This document shows positions 34,297-43,424 of a stretch of DNA of 64,000 nt, piece after piece. The translations under genes were made by a program, and so were the position numbers. Within the stretch, counting starts at the first letter, position 1. Each line of letters starts with the position of its first letter. The stretch is from Pseudomonadota bacterium (lineage in GTDB: Bacteria; Pseudomonadota; Alphaproteobacteria; Rhodospirillales; Magnetospirillaceae), in NCBI GenBank assembly GCA_023458315.1, contig JAEXAH010000050.1, positions 62,001-126,000 of the forward strand. The letters are read 5' to 3'. The notes under the pieces are model-generated. The model was given only the letters and a program-made list of their open reading frames with translations. It did not search any database and was not told the origin of the DNA.

Positions 34297-36315
34297 ATGA
34301 AAAAGGCTCTCATCGCCATCGGCGCGCTGGTCGTGCTGGTGGTCGCCGCGCTGGTCATCCTGCCCAGCCTGGTGCCCGCCGACAAGATCCGCGCCGAAGT
34401 GGTCGCCCAGGTCAAGGCCGCCACCGGCCGCGACCTGACCATCGACGGCAAGGTTTCGGTATCGGCCTTCCCGTCGCTGTCGGTACAGGTCAGCAGCGTC
34501 GCGCTGTCCAACCCGCCCGGCTTCCAGGGCAAGGATCTGGTGCGCCTGGGGGCGCTGGACGTGCGGCTGAAGTTGCTGCCCATCCTGTCGGGCAAGGTCG
34601 AGGTGGACAGCTTCGTGCTGGTCGATCCGGTCATCACCCTGGAAGTGGACCGCCAGGGCCGCGCCAATTGGGTGTTCGACACCGCCAAGCCCGCCACCGC
34701 CGCCAAGGCCGAGGCGAAACCGGCCGAGGCCAAGACGTCCGGCGGCGGCGCGCCGCTGTCCGACATCAGCCTGGGCCAAGTGCGCATCGACAACGGCAAG
34801 CTGACCTATATCGACGCCAAGGCGGGCACCCGCGAAGAGATCGATGGCATCAATCTGGCCATCGAGCTGAAGAATCTGGACAACCCGCTGAAGGTCAAGG
34901 GCTCGCTGAAATACCACGGCAAGCAGATCGACCTGGGCGCCGACGTAGCCAAGCCGCGCGCCCTGCTGGACGGCGGCGCCACCCCGGCCGAATTGTCGGT
35001 CGCCACCGAGGCGGTCAAGCTGGGCTTCAAAGGCGAGGCCGCCGGGGCCGCGGTCAAGGGCGACCTGGACCTGTCGGTGCCGTCGGTGCGCGGATTGGTG
35101 CTGTGGGCCACCGGCAAGCCGCTGGAGGCGCCGGGCAGCGCGCTGGGACCGTTCTCGGTCAAGGGCAAGCTGGCCACCGCCGGAACCAAGGTGTCGCTGA
35201 CCCAGGCCGCCATCGCGCTGGATGCCATCAAGGCCAACGGCGACTTCTCGGTGGATACCGGCGGCGCCCGCCCCAGCCTCAAGGGCAAGCTGGACGTGGA
35301 AGCCCTGGACGTGAACCCCTATCTGCCGCCGGAACAGGCGGCGGGCAAGGGCGGCGCCGCCCCGGCGGGCGGCTCTTCGGCCCCGGCCGCCAAGTCCGAC
35401 TGGAGCGACGCCGCCATCGACGTCTCGGGCCTCAAGGCCGCCGACGTGGATTTCGCCCTGTCGGTCGGTTCGCTGACCGTCAAGCAGATCAAGATCGGCA
35501 AGAGCGCCCTGCGCGTCCTGCTGGACAATGGCCGCCTGACCGCCGACCTGTCGCAGCTTGAACTGTACAAGGGCACCGGCAAGGGCAAGTTCGTGGTGGA
35601 CGGCAGCCAGAACGGCAGCGTCGGCCTGGACGCCACCTTCAACCTCAAGAACCTCGCCGCCGAGCCGTTCCTCAAGGACGCCGCCGCCTTCGACCGCCTG
35701 GAAGGCACCGGCAATTTCGACGTTCAAGTCGCCGGCCGCGGCAAAAGCGAACGCGCCCTGGTGTCCAGCCTGAACGGCAAGGGCGCCCTGTCCTTCCTGG
35801 ACGGCGCCATCAAGGGCATCAATCTGGCCGAGATGGTGCGCAATGTCGGCTCCGCCTTCACCGGCGGCGGCGGCGGCAGCGCGCAAAAGACCGATTTCGC
35901 CGAATTGGGCGGCACCTTCACCATCACCAACGGCATTCTCAGCAACAAGGATCTGGCGCTGAAATCGCCGCTGCTGCGGGTCGAGGGCGCCGGTACCGTG
36001 GAATTGCCGCCGCGCACCGTGCATTACCGCGTCGAACCCAAGGCGGTCGCCAGCCTGCAAGGCCAGGGCGGCAAGTCCGATGTGGGCGGCATCACCGTGC
36101 CGGTGATCGTCGAGGGACCGTGGGAAAACCTGAGCTTCCGCCCCGATCTGGAAGCCATGGTCAAGGGCAAGGCCACCGAGGCCATCCAGGGCGCCGTCGG
36201 CGGCAAGCTGCCGGGCGGCCTGCTGGGCGGCGGTTCGTCGGGATCGTCGGGCACCACCGACGGCCAGAAATCCGGCCCGCTGCCCATCAATCCGGGCAGC
36301 CTGTTCGGACGGTAA
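34297..36315 (+). CDS. AsmA family protein
   Basis: A 672-residue protein with an N-terminal signal anchor (LIAIGALVVLVVAALVILPSL), the AsmA N-terminal region (VKAATGRDLTIDGKVSVSAFPSLSV) and a long beta-rich, Gly/Ala-rich periplasmic body including the AsmA_2-like C-terminal part (GTGNFDVQVAGRG then GALSFLDGAIKGINL). AsmA proteins belong to the repeating-groove bridge-like group linked to outer-membrane assembly or lipid traffic. Exact role not known. Ends in a low-complexity Gly/Ser tail. Confidence 0.87.
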   Translation: MKKALIAIGALVVLVVAALVILPSLVPADKIRAEVVAQVKAATGRDLTIDGKVSVSAFPSLSVQVSSVALSNPPGFQGKDLVRLGALDVRLKLLPILSGKVEVDSFVLVDPVITLEVDRQGRANWVFDTAKPATAAKAEAKPAEAKTSGGGAPLSDISLGQVRIDNGKLTYIDAKAGTREEIDGINLAIELKNLDNPLKVKGSLKYHGKQIDLGADVAKPRALLDGGATPAELSVATEAVKLGFKGEAAGAAVKGDLDLSVPSVRGLVLWATGKPLEAPGSALGPFSVKGKLATAGTKVSLTQAAIALDAIKANGDFSVDTGGARPSLKGKLDVEALDVNPYLPPEQAAGKGGAAPAGGSSAPAAKSDWSDAAIDVSGLKAADVDFALSVGSLTVKQIKIGKSALRVLLDNGRLTADLSQLELYKGTGKGKFVVDGSQNGSVGLDATFNLKNLAAEPFLKDAAAFDRLEGTGNFDVQVAGRGKSERALVSSLNGKGALSFLDGAIKGINLAEMVRNVGSAFTGGGGGSAQKTDFAELGGTFTITNGILSNKDLALKSPLLRVEGAGTVELPPRTVHYRVEPKAVASLQGQGGKSDVGGITVPVIVEGPWENLSFRPDLEAMVKGKATEAIQGAVGGKLPGGLLGGGSSGSSGTTDGQKSGPLPINPGSLFGR

Positions 36316-36321
36316 CGCAAA

Positions 36322-36350
36322 GGGGCGCCCTCGGGCGCCCCTTCTTCTTT
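36322..36350. terminator. Terminator between the convergent asmA-like and fetB genes
   Basis: An 8-bp stem GGGGCGCC / GGCGCCCC with a four-base loop is followed by TTCTTCTTT on the plus strand. It ends at the fetB stop, and the preceding AAAG may let it serve both strands weakly. Confidence 0.75.
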
Positions 36351-37142
36351 CTATTCCAGCCGGTCCAGCCGCACCCGGTGGCGGCCGTCCATCAGGCGGC
36401 GGGCGCCGGACAGCACGGCGACCACCGCGCCCAGGCCGGAACCGCCGGCGATCAGGAACATCACCAGGATCTGGTATTTCACCGCCTCGACCGGCTCGAC
36501 GCCGCCCAGGATCTGGCCGGTCATCATGCCGGGCAGGCTGAAGATGCCGGTCGCCGCCATGGCGTTGACCACCGGCGTCATGGCGGTGGACAGGGCCTGA
36601 CGCACCAGCGGCGCCATGGCCTGCTTGCGGTCGTCGCCCAGCGCCAGCCGCGCCTCGATGGCCGAACGGCGCAGGCGCACCGCATGGGTCAGGGTGTTGA
36701 GGCCCAGGGCGATGCCGGTCATGGTGTTGCCCAGCACCATCCCCAGCAGCGGAATGGCATAACGCGGGTCGTACCACGGATCGGGGCGCAATTGGGTGGT
36801 CAGGCCGAACACCGTCACCACCCCCGCCGCCAGCAGCATGCAGCCGGTGCCCAGACCATAGCCCCACCAGCCGATCAGCCGCCGATCCTGACGGCTCCGG
36901 ATCTCGTACCCGGCGAACAGCACCATGACCAGGGCGATGCCCAGGGTCAGCCACGGCGACATGGTGGAGAACAGCCAGGTCAGCACCAGCCCGACCAGCA
37001 GCAACTGCACCACCATGCGCGCCGCCGCCACCAGCATCTTGCGGGCGATACCCAGGCCCAGCGCCACCGACAGGGCGCCGTTGAGCAGCACCAGCCCGCC
37101 CGCCAGCAGGATGTCCAGCAATTCCAGGCGGATATAGGTCAT
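36351..37142 (-). CDS. fetB: ABC transporter permease FetB (UPF0014)
   Basis: A 263-residue multi-spanning membrane protein with UPF0014 features: ARMVVQLLLVGLVLTWLF, LLGMVLGNTMTGIALGLN and GIFSLPGMMTGQILGG. In E. coli FetAB is linked to iron export and peroxide resistance. ATG overlaps the fetA stop (ATGA). It is the last gene of the long minus-strand run that begins with nosZ, an unusual place for it. Confidence 0.88.
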   Translation of the reverse strand: MTYIRLELLDILLAGGLVLLNGALSVALGLGIARKMLVAAARMVVQLLLVGLVLTWLFSTMSPWLTLGIALVMVLFAGYEIRSRQDRRLIGWWGYGLGTGCMLLAAGVVTVFGLTTQLRPDPWYDPRYAIPLLGMVLGNTMTGIALGLNTLTHAVRLRRSAIEARLALGDDRKQAMAPLVRQALSTAMTPVVNAMAATGIFSLPGMMTGQILGGVEPVEAVKYQILVMFLIAGGSGLGAVVAVLSGARRLMDGRHRVRLDRLE

Positions 37143-37738
37143 GCCCCCTCCTCGCGCACGCAGCCGCGTTCGACCACCAGGGCACGGGTGGCGACGCGCG
37201 GTGCCTGACCGGGATCGTGGCTGACCCACAGCACCGCCATGCCGGTCTGGGCACGGGTTTCCGCCAGGATGGCCTCGGCCTCCAGGGTCGAGGCCGGGTC
37301 CAGGGCCGAGGTCGGCTCGTCCAGCAACAGCACGCGCGGCCGCCGCTCCAGCGCCCGCAACAGCGCCAGACGCTGACGCTCGCCGGTGGACAGCCGCGTC
37401 ACCACATCGTCGCCGATGTCGGGCCGCAGGGCCAACCGCCGCGCCAACGGCGCCAGGGTATCCCAATCCAGGAAATGCTCGCGGGTGGTCTCGCCCCACC
37501 AGCCGGGCTCGGCCGGGACATAGCCGACCAGGGCACGCCAGCGCGGCGCGGGCATGGACTCGCGCGCGGCACCGTCCAGGGTGACATGCCCCTCGGACGG
37601 GTCCAGATCGGCCAACGCCCGCAACAGCAGCGACTTGCCCGCCCCCGACGGACCGCGCACCACCACGCATTCACCGGGATGCAGGATCAGGGAAACCGGT
37701 TGCAGACCGGAACGGCAGAGATTTTCGACATGCAGCAT
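37139..37738 (-). CDS. fetA: ABC transporter ATP-binding protein FetA
   Basis: A 199-residue ATPase with Walker A GPSGAGKS, signature LSTGERQRLALLRAL and Walker B VLLLDEPTSALD. Small size and coupling to a UPF0014 permease identify it as FetA. Starts two bases after the BASS transporter stop. Metal specificity (iron, or possibly copper given the nos context) is not readable. Confidence 0.86.
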   Translation of the reverse strand: MLHVENLCRSGLQPVSLILHPGECVVVRGPSGAGKSLLLRALADLDPSEGHVTLDGAARESMPAPRWRALVGYVPAEPGWWGETTREHFLDWDTLAPLARRLALRPDIGDDVVTRLSTGERQRLALLRALERRPRVLLLDEPTSALDPASTLEAEAILAETRAQTGMAVLWVSHDPGQAPRVATRALVVERGCVREEGA

Positions 37739-37740
37739 CC

Positions 37741-38601
37741 CTAAAGGGTAGCGCAGGCCCGGACCCGCCGCACCACCAGAATGAAGGCGATGGCGGTGAC
37801 GTTCATCACCAGGGCATAGACGATGCTGGGCACCATCATCGCCTGCGACCCCAACAGGGTGGCGGCGACGAAGATGCCCAGCGCGCCGTTCTGCAAACCG
37901 GTTTCCAGGGTGACGGCGATGGTTTCCCGCCGCTCCAGCCCGCCCAGGCGGCCCAACAGCACCGCCACCGCCATGCATCCGGCGTTCAGCAGCAAGGCGG
38001 GTGGTAGCACCTCGGCGGCGTTGTCCCACATGATGCGGGCCTGACTGACGAAAGCGCCGACCACGATCAGCGCGAACACCAAGGTCGCCGCAGGCCGCGC
38101 CACCCGCTCGATGCGCGCCGCCAGGGCCCGACGCCAGCGGTTCAGCGCCATGCCCAGCAGCAACGGCAAGGTGGCGACGGCGAACAATCCGGCGGAAATG
38201 CGGCCGATGGGCAGCGCCACCGCCTCTTGCTGACCGGCGAAGACGTGCAGCGCCAGATTGACCAGCAAGGGCACGGTGATGGTGTCGACCACACTGGTGA
38301 AGGCGGTCAGCGACACCGCCAGCGCGGTCGCGCCCCCGGCCAGATGGGTCAGCAGATTGGCGGTGATGCCGCCGGGACAGGCGGCCAGGATGATCAGGCC
38401 GACGGCGAATTCCGGGCGCGGCCGGAACAGCGCGACCAGGGCGAAGGCCAGCAGCGGCAGCACCACCATCTTGCAGGCCAGCCCGATGGCCATGGCGCGC
38501 GGGCGGCTGAACACCAGCCGGAAATCGCCCCAGGTCAGGGTCAGGCCCATGGCGAACATGATCACCGCCAGACCGGCGGGAATGGCCACTTGGGTGATCA
38601 C
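37741..38601 (-). CDS. Bile acid:sodium symporter (BASS/SBF) family transporter
   Basis: A 286-residue membrane protein with the SBF-family opening MFAMGLTLTWGDF and the conserved AACPGGITANLLTHLAGG and VTLETGLQNGALGI (the sodium-site crossover regions). Substrate unknown; the family carries organic anions. Start is a GTG at 38601 that overlaps the menA stop as GTGA. It lies between quinone genes and fetAB in the nos run. Confidence 0.85.
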   Translation of the reverse strand: MITQVAIPAGLAVIMFAMGLTLTWGDFRLVFSRPRAMAIGLACKMVVLPLLAFALVALFRPRPEFAVGLIILAACPGGITANLLTHLAGGATALAVSLTAFTSVVDTITVPLLVNLALHVFAGQQEAVALPIGRISAGLFAVATLPLLLGMALNRWRRALAARIERVARPAATLVFALIVVGAFVSQARIMWDNAAEVLPPALLLNAGCMAVAVLLGRLGGLERRETIAVTLETGLQNGALGIFVAATLLGSQAMMVPSIVYALVMNVTAIAFILVVRRVRACATL

Positions 38602-39542
38602 AGCAGGCAGCCCAGGGCCGACAGCGCCGCCAGCACCAGTTGGAACTTGGCGGTGTCGCCCAAAATCTTGTTGAAGACCGGACCGCGCGGCGTCGCGGCG
38701 AAGGCCAGCACCAACTTGACCGCCAGCGGCGCCGCCAATAGGGTCAGCCAGCCACCCGACGGCGCGGCGGGCGACATCAGCACCGCGAAGGGCGCCAGCA
38801 CCATGCCCGCATAGGCGGCGCGCGAACCGTCCACCCCCAGGCGGATCGCCAGGGTGCGGCGGCCGACCAGCCGGTCGGCTTCGAGGTCGCGGTAATTGTT
38901 GGCCATCAGCACCGCGCAGGCGGGCAGGCCGATGGCAAGGCCCAGCATCAACGCCTGTGCCCCCAGCGCGCCGGTTTGCAGCCACACCGTGCCGCCCACC
39001 GCCCCCAGGCCGAAGAACGCCAGCACGAACAGTTCGCCGGTGGCGGTATAGGCGATGGGGCGCGGACCGCCGGAATAGGCCCAGCCCGCCACCAGCGCCG
39101 CCAGCCCCAGCGCCACGATGGGCCAACCGCCGACCCAGGCCAGATACAGCCCGACCAATCCGGCCAGGGCAAAGCTGATCAGTGCCGCACCACGCACCCG
39201 ACCGGGGGTGGCCCAACCCAAGGCGGTGACGCGCGGCGGCCCCTGGCGCAGCGGCTGGTCGCCGCCGCGTTCGGCGTCGCCGACATCGTTCCACAGATTG
39301 GTGCCCGCCTGGATCAGCACCGCCCCCAGCAACGAGGCGACCAGCGGCAGCACGTCCAGCGATTGCCGCATGCCCCACACCAGACCGGCAGCAGCCACCA
39401 CCGGAGCGACGGCGATGGTCAGGGTGCGCGGCCGCACCGCCATCAGCCACAGCAGCAGGCCGGTCGGCGGCTCGGCCGCCAGACTGGCGGGCTGGCCGCT
39501 GGTGGGGGCGTGGCGCCCGGTCTGGCCGGGATCGACCCTCAT
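38598..39542 (-). CDS. menA: 1,4-dihydroxy-2-naphthoate polyprenyltransferase MenA-like
   Basis: UbiA-superfamily membrane enzyme that attaches the isoprenoid tail in menaquinone synthesis. 314 residues with about nine membrane segments; first Asp-rich motif NLWNDVGD, second ANNYRDLEADRLVGRRTLA. The NYRDLE...D motif is of the MenA kind rather than UbiA. Both ends overlap neighbours by ATGA or GTGA (ubiE upstream, BASS downstream). Presence in the nos run suggests a role in quinone supply during anaerobic respiration. Confidence 0.85.
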   Translation of the reverse strand: MRVDPGQTGRHAPTSGQPASLAAEPPTGLLLWLMAVRPRTLTIAVAPVVAAAGLVWGMRQSLDVLPLVASLLGAVLIQAGTNLWNDVGDAERGGDQPLRQGPPRVTALGWATPGRVRGAALISFALAGLVGLYLAWVGGWPIVALGLAALVAGWAYSGGPRPIAYTATGELFVLAFFGLGAVGGTVWLQTGALGAQALMLGLAIGLPACAVLMANNYRDLEADRLVGRRTLAIRLGVDGSRAAYAGMVLAPFAVLMSPAAPSGGWLTLLAAPLAVKLVLAFAATPRGPVFNKILGDTAKFQLVLAALSALGCLL

Positions 39543-40261
39543 GCCTTCACTCCGTGATGCAGGCAGGCAATGCCGAAACTGTAGTCGCGCCAGCCCACCG
39601 CGTCGAATCCGGCGTCGCGCATGGCGGCGGCCAGACTTTTCTGATCGGGGAAGCGGCGGATGGATTCCACCAGATATTCATAGGCCGCCGGTTCCCCGGC
39701 CACCGCCGCGCCCAGGCGCGGAATGACCAGGAACGACCACGCATCGTAGAACGGCCGGATCGGCGCCCACGGCCGCGAGAATTCCAGGCAGAAGAAACGG
39801 CCGCCCGGCCGCAGCACGCGGCGGATTTCCGCCAGGGCGGCGCCCAGGCTGGTGACGTTGCGCAGGCCGAAGGCGATGGTCAGCACGTCCACCGAAGCAT
39901 CGGCGAAGGGCATGGCCTCGGCGGTGCCCTCGACGAAGCGCACGCTGGCGGGGCAGCGTCGCCGCCCCACCTCCATCATGGCCGGGGACGGGTCGCATAC
40001 CACCACCTCGGCCCCCTGCCCGGCCAGCAGCCGGGCGATGTCGCCGGTGCCGCCCGCCAGATCGACCACCTGTTCCCCGGCGCGCGGCGCCACGGCGCGG
40101 GCCACCGAGCGTTTCCACAGGCGGTGGATGCCCATGGACATGATGTCGTTCATCAGGTCGTAGCGCCCGGCCACCGCCTGGAACACCGCGCGGATGCGCC
40201 GCTCGCGTTCGTCGGGGGCAACGTGCTGATAGCCGAAGGTGCCCGACAATTCCTCGCTCAC
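39539..40261 (-). CDS. ubiE: Quinone C-methyltransferase UbiE/MenG
   Basis: SAM-dependent methyltransferase converting demethylmenaquinone to menaquinone (and acting in ubiquinone synthesis). 240 residues with SAM motif VVDLAGGTGDIA and the family segments MNDIMSMGIHRLWKR and FGLRNVTSLGAALAEIRRVL. The start is a GTG at 40261 that overlaps the nosY stop. Since menA is adjacent, the menaquinone role is favoured; whether another ubiE exists elsewhere is unknown. Confidence 0.88.
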   Translation of the reverse strand: MSEELSGTFGYQHVAPDERERRIRAVFQAVAGRYDLMNDIMSMGIHRLWKRSVARAVAPRAGEQVVDLAGGTGDIARLLAGQGAEVVVCDPSPAMMEVGRRRCPASVRFVEGTAEAMPFADASVDVLTIAFGLRNVTSLGAALAEIRRVLRPGGRFFCLEFSRPWAPIRPFYDAWSFLVIPRLGAAVAGEPAAYEYLVESIRRFPDQKSLAAAMRDAGFDAVGWRDYSFGIACLHHGVKA

Positions 40262-41085
40262 GGCAAATCCCCACGCTTGAACAGACGATAGCCCAGACCG
40301 GCGGCGCCGGTGCCCAGCAACAGCGGCCACGCCAGGGCCAGGGCCAGATAGCCCTTTTGCCCCAGGGTGTCGAGGATGACATAGGCCGCCGGACCCAGCA
40401 CCACCATTTGCGGATCGAACAGCAGGATGGCGGCGGTGCGGAAGCTTTGCAGCGGATTGGCCAGGGCGATGACCACCACCGCCTCGAGCGGCAATTGCTC
40501 GCGCACCATGACGCCCAGCAGGATCAGATCCAGGAACAGCAGCAGCAGCAGCCACAGCAGGAAGGCGCCGGTCTGCGCCACGTCGGGCGAGCGCGCCAGG
40601 GTGGAAATCAGCATGCCGAAGCCCAGGAACGACCACGCCAGCGACACCAGCAGCGCGGTGTAGATGGCGAACAGATCCCAGGCGACGCCGATCTCGCGGA
40701 ATTCCGCATAGGCCCCGGCGGCGGCCATGGCCAGGAACACCGGCAGGAAGATGACGGTGAAGCGGCCGACCATCTTGCCCCAATACCACGCCGCCAGCCC
40801 CACCGGCAGCGACAGCATGTATTCGAACACGCCCGCGTCGCGGTCGCCCGCCACGCTGCGCACGGTGGTGATGAGGACGAAGATGGGCAGGATGGCGACG
40901 CAAAGCTGAATATACGTGACCAGCAGGCGCGACAGGCCGGTAAAGCCCAGGATGCGCGATTCGGTCAGGCCGAACACGAACAGCAGCACGACGATGCCGC
41001 CGAACACCAGCGAATAGAAGATGAACCAGCGGGCACGCAGGGATTCGGTGACGTCCAGCCAGGCGGCACGGAAAAAGGCGGTCAT
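40258..41085 (-). CDS. nosY: Nitrous oxide reductase maturation ABC permease NosY
   Basis: A 275-residue integral membrane protein with about six membrane segments (RWFIFYSLVFGGIVVLLFVFG, then FLLWLLLLLFLDLILLGVMV). Together with NosF and NosD it forms the ABC complex that supplies sulfur for the CuZ site of NosZ. The loop TTVRSVAGDRDAGVFEYMLSLP is typical of NosY. Start one base after the nosL stop. Confidence 0.93.
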   Translation of the reverse strand: MTAFFRAAWLDVTESLRARWFIFYSLVFGGIVVLLFVFGLTESRILGFTGLSRLLVTYIQLCVAILPIFVLITTVRSVAGDRDAGVFEYMLSLPVGLAAWYWGKMVGRFTVIFLPVFLAMAAAGAYAEFREIGVAWDLFAIYTALLVSLAWSFLGFGMLISTLARSPDVAQTGAFLLWLLLLLFLDLILLGVMVREQLPLEAVVVIALANPLQSFRTAAILLFDPQMVVLGPAAYVILDTLGQKGYLALALAWPLLLGTGAAGLGYRLFKRGDLP

Positions 41086-41086
41086 G

Positions 41087-41572
41087 TCAGGTCTTCCCTT
41101 CCGTCGGCGTCTCGCATCGGCTGTTGGCGCCTTGCAGCACCACCTGCTTCTTCATGGCGGCAAAATCCATGGCGCCGGGCCGCTGATCGGGCACCGCGCC
41201 CAGATTGTGGGCCATGGGCGAACGCTTGCCGGTCAGGTACCAGGCGGTGCGGCCGTCCAGCCAGACGCCCTTTTCCACGTCGCCGACCCAGAATTCCACC
41301 TGGGGCGATTCGGCCCAGGGCTGCTTGAGCAGCCACAGCACGCCGTCGCCGAAATCGTCGAACTTATAGACCTTGCCGCCCGCCTTTTCGCGGATTTGCC
41401 CGGCGAAGCGCGGATCATCGACGATCATGCCGCAATAATCGCAATATTCCTTGCCCCAACGAATGGCGGCGGGGCCGCTGCCCTTGTCCGAACAGGCGCC
41501 CAGCGTCAGGGCCGCGGCGGCGCCCGGCACCAGTCCCAGGACGAAACGGCGGGTCAAACCTCGGTTGCACAT
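41087..41572 (-). CDS. nosL: Copper chaperone lipoprotein NosL
   Basis: A 161-residue lipoprotein (lipobox TLGAC, C27) that binds Cu(I) and delivers it to NosZ through the NosDFY complex. The metal-binding motif C44-DY-C47-G-M49 is present, followed by the NosL body (QVEFWVGDVEKGVWLDGRTAWYL). It begins 19 bases inside the 3' end of nosF. The order F-L-Y here differs from the more common F-Y-L. Confidence 0.93.
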   Translation of the reverse strand: MCNRGLTRRFVLGLVPGAAAALTLGACSDKGSGPAAIRWGKEYCDYCGMIVDDPRFAGQIREKAGGKVYKFDDFGDGVLWLLKQPWAESPQVEFWVGDVEKGVWLDGRTAWYLTGKRSPMAHNLGAVPDQRPGAMDFAAMKKQVVLQGANSRCETPTEGKT

Positions 41573-42429
41573 GGCGCCACCTCCCTTCCCTCGGCCATTT
41601 CCAGCCCGGCGATCAGCCCGGCGTAACGCGACAGCATGCACATGAAACGCAGGCGGTCGGGACCGTTGACCATGCCCGACCAGCACAGGTCCGAACCGCT
41701 GAAGCCCCATTCGCCGATGGTGCGGGCGAAGGCGTCGTCGGCACGCACCAGGGTCAGGGTGCAGGCCATGCGGCTGGCCATGTCCACCGCGTCGGCGACG
41801 CGGTCGTCCAGCACCACCCGGCCCATATCCATCTCGACCACGCGGTTGACCAGCGCCGCCACTTCGTCCAGGCGGTGGCTGGTGATCAGCATGACGCAAT
41901 CGTCCTTGCGCTCGGCCAGCAGGCGGAAGAAGACGTGGCGGGCCTCGGGGTCCAGGTTGGCGGCGGGCTCGTCCATGATCAGCACGTCGCTGGGACGGCC
42001 CAGCGCCACGCCGATCAGCGTCTTCTGCTTCATGCCGCCCGACAGCTTGACGAAGGGCAAACGACGGATGCGGTCGAAATCCAGGCCCAGGGTTTCGATC
42101 ACCTCGACCATGCGGCGGGGATCGGATTTGCAGACACTGGCGGCGAAGCCCAGCAATTCCCCCACCGGCATCTTCAGCGGCGGCGGAATCTGCGGCACGA
42201 AGCCCATGCGGGCCAGAACCTCGGCCCGGTGCAGGCGCGGCGCCAGCCCGCCCACCAGCACGTCGCCGTCATGGACGTATTCGCCCAGCAGGCAGCGGAT
42301 CAGCGTGGTCTTGCCCGCGCCGTTGGAACCGACCAGGGCGATGCGCTCGCCCTTGCCGATCTCCAAATTGACGCCCTCCAGCACCCGGGCCTTGCGGAAG
42401 GTCTTGGACACATTGGTGAAGGTGATCAT
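41554..42429 (-). CDS. nosF: Nitrous oxide reductase maturation ABC ATPase NosF
   Basis: A 291-residue ATPase with Walker A GSNGAGKT (34-41), signature LSGGMKQKTLIGVAL and Walker B VLIMDEPAANLD. It powers the NosDFY maturation complex. The C-terminal extension after the nucleotide domain is usual in NosF. It starts 20 bases after the nosH stop. Confidence 0.93.
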   Translation of the reverse strand: MITFTNVSKTFRKARVLEGVNLEIGKGERIALVGSNGAGKTTLIRCLLGEYVHDGDVLVGGLAPRLHRAEVLARMGFVPQIPPPLKMPVGELLGFAASVCKSDPRRMVEVIETLGLDFDRIRRLPFVKLSGGMKQKTLIGVALGRPSDVLIMDEPAANLDPEARHVFFRLLAERKDDCVMLITSHRLDEVAALVNRVVEMDMGRVVLDDRVADAVDMASRMACTLTLVRADDAFARTIGEWGFSGSDLCWSGMVNGPDRLRFMCMLSRYAGLIAGLEMAEGREVAPCATEV

Positions 42430-42449
42430 TTGGGGCGCGTCTCCTTCAC

Positions 42450-43424
42450 TCACAGCAGCTTGTCGAGGCCCTTGACCTCGAATTTCAGGGCACCGGTCGG
42501 ACAGGCGTCCACACACAGGCCGCAGCGGGTGCAATCGGCGCCGATGCCCACGTGAACGTCGGTGGCGAAGCCCTTCTTGGTGCAATCCAGCACATGCGGC
42601 ACCAAGCATACCTTGCGGCAGGCGCCCTCGTGGTGACAATCCAGCGGGCGATAGGCGACGCGCAGCGGGCTGACGGCGCCGACCACCGCATAGGTGATGC
42701 CGATCGGGCACATGTAGCGGCACCACATGCGCCGGGAATAGGCCACTTCCAGCGCCAGCAGCAACGCCACGATGCCCAAGGCCATGGTCGGGCCGTAGAT
42801 CAGGGCGCGGCTGACGATGCCGGTGGGCGAGATGGTTTCATAGACCGTGTAGCCCGAGGCCAGGGCCAGCACCGCGAACACCACGTACAGCACGGTGCGC
42901 AGGCGGCGGTCCAGGGCATGGTCCTTGACCAGCCCCTTGGCGGCCAGCTTCAGGTGCAGCTTTTCCGCCCATTCCGCCAGCAGGTGATAGGGGCACACCC
43001 AGGAACAGAAGGTGCGGCCGCCCAGCAGCCACCACATGGCCAGCACGGTCGAGGTGCCGATGACCAGATTGATCAGCACCGTCTTGAACGCCAGCATCAC
43101 CTGCAACGCCGAATTCAGATCGGCGAAGTGAAAGCCGATGACGCGCGACGCGGTCAGCGCGCCCTCGATCAACTGCACGTCGAACTTGTAGGACAGCACG
43201 AACAGCATGTTGACGGCGATCAGGGTGATCCAGCGGCGGTTGCGCCACTTGTGCACCTTGGCCTGATCGTGGACGGCATGCTGCACGGCGGCGTTGGCCT
43301 CACGCGTGCGTTTGTTGGCGCGCTTGGCTTCGTGCAGGGCGCAGGCGGCCTCGGAATACTCGCAGGCGGGGGGCTTGACCGGCTCGCGGCCCAGCATGAT
43401 CGCCAGGGATTTCAACAGGCTCAT
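42450..43424 (-). CDS. nosH: NapH-type iron-sulfur membrane protein NosH
   Basis: A 324-residue quinol-dehydrogenase subunit with four or more membrane helices, the CSWVCPYHLLAEW and CRYMCPIG motifs, a Cys-rich stretch DCHHEGACRKVCLVPHVLDC and a 4Fe-4S ferredoxin motif CTRCGLCVDACP near the end. With NosG it is thought to pass electrons from menaquinol toward NosZ in clade II systems. ATG at 43424 overlaps the nosG stop. Confidence 0.9.
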   Translation of the reverse strand: MSLLKSLAIMLGREPVKPPACEYSEAACALHEAKRANKRTREANAAVQHAVHDQAKVHKWRNRRWITLIAVNMLFVLSYKFDVQLIEGALTASRVIGFHFADLNSALQVMLAFKTVLINLVIGTSTVLAMWWLLGGRTFCSWVCPYHLLAEWAEKLHLKLAAKGLVKDHALDRRLRTVLYVVFAVLALASGYTVYETISPTGIVSRALIYGPTMALGIVALLLALEVAYSRRMWCRYMCPIGITYAVVGAVSPLRVAYRPLDCHHEGACRKVCLVPHVLDCTKKGFATDVHVGIGADCTRCGLCVDACPTGALKFEVKGLDKLL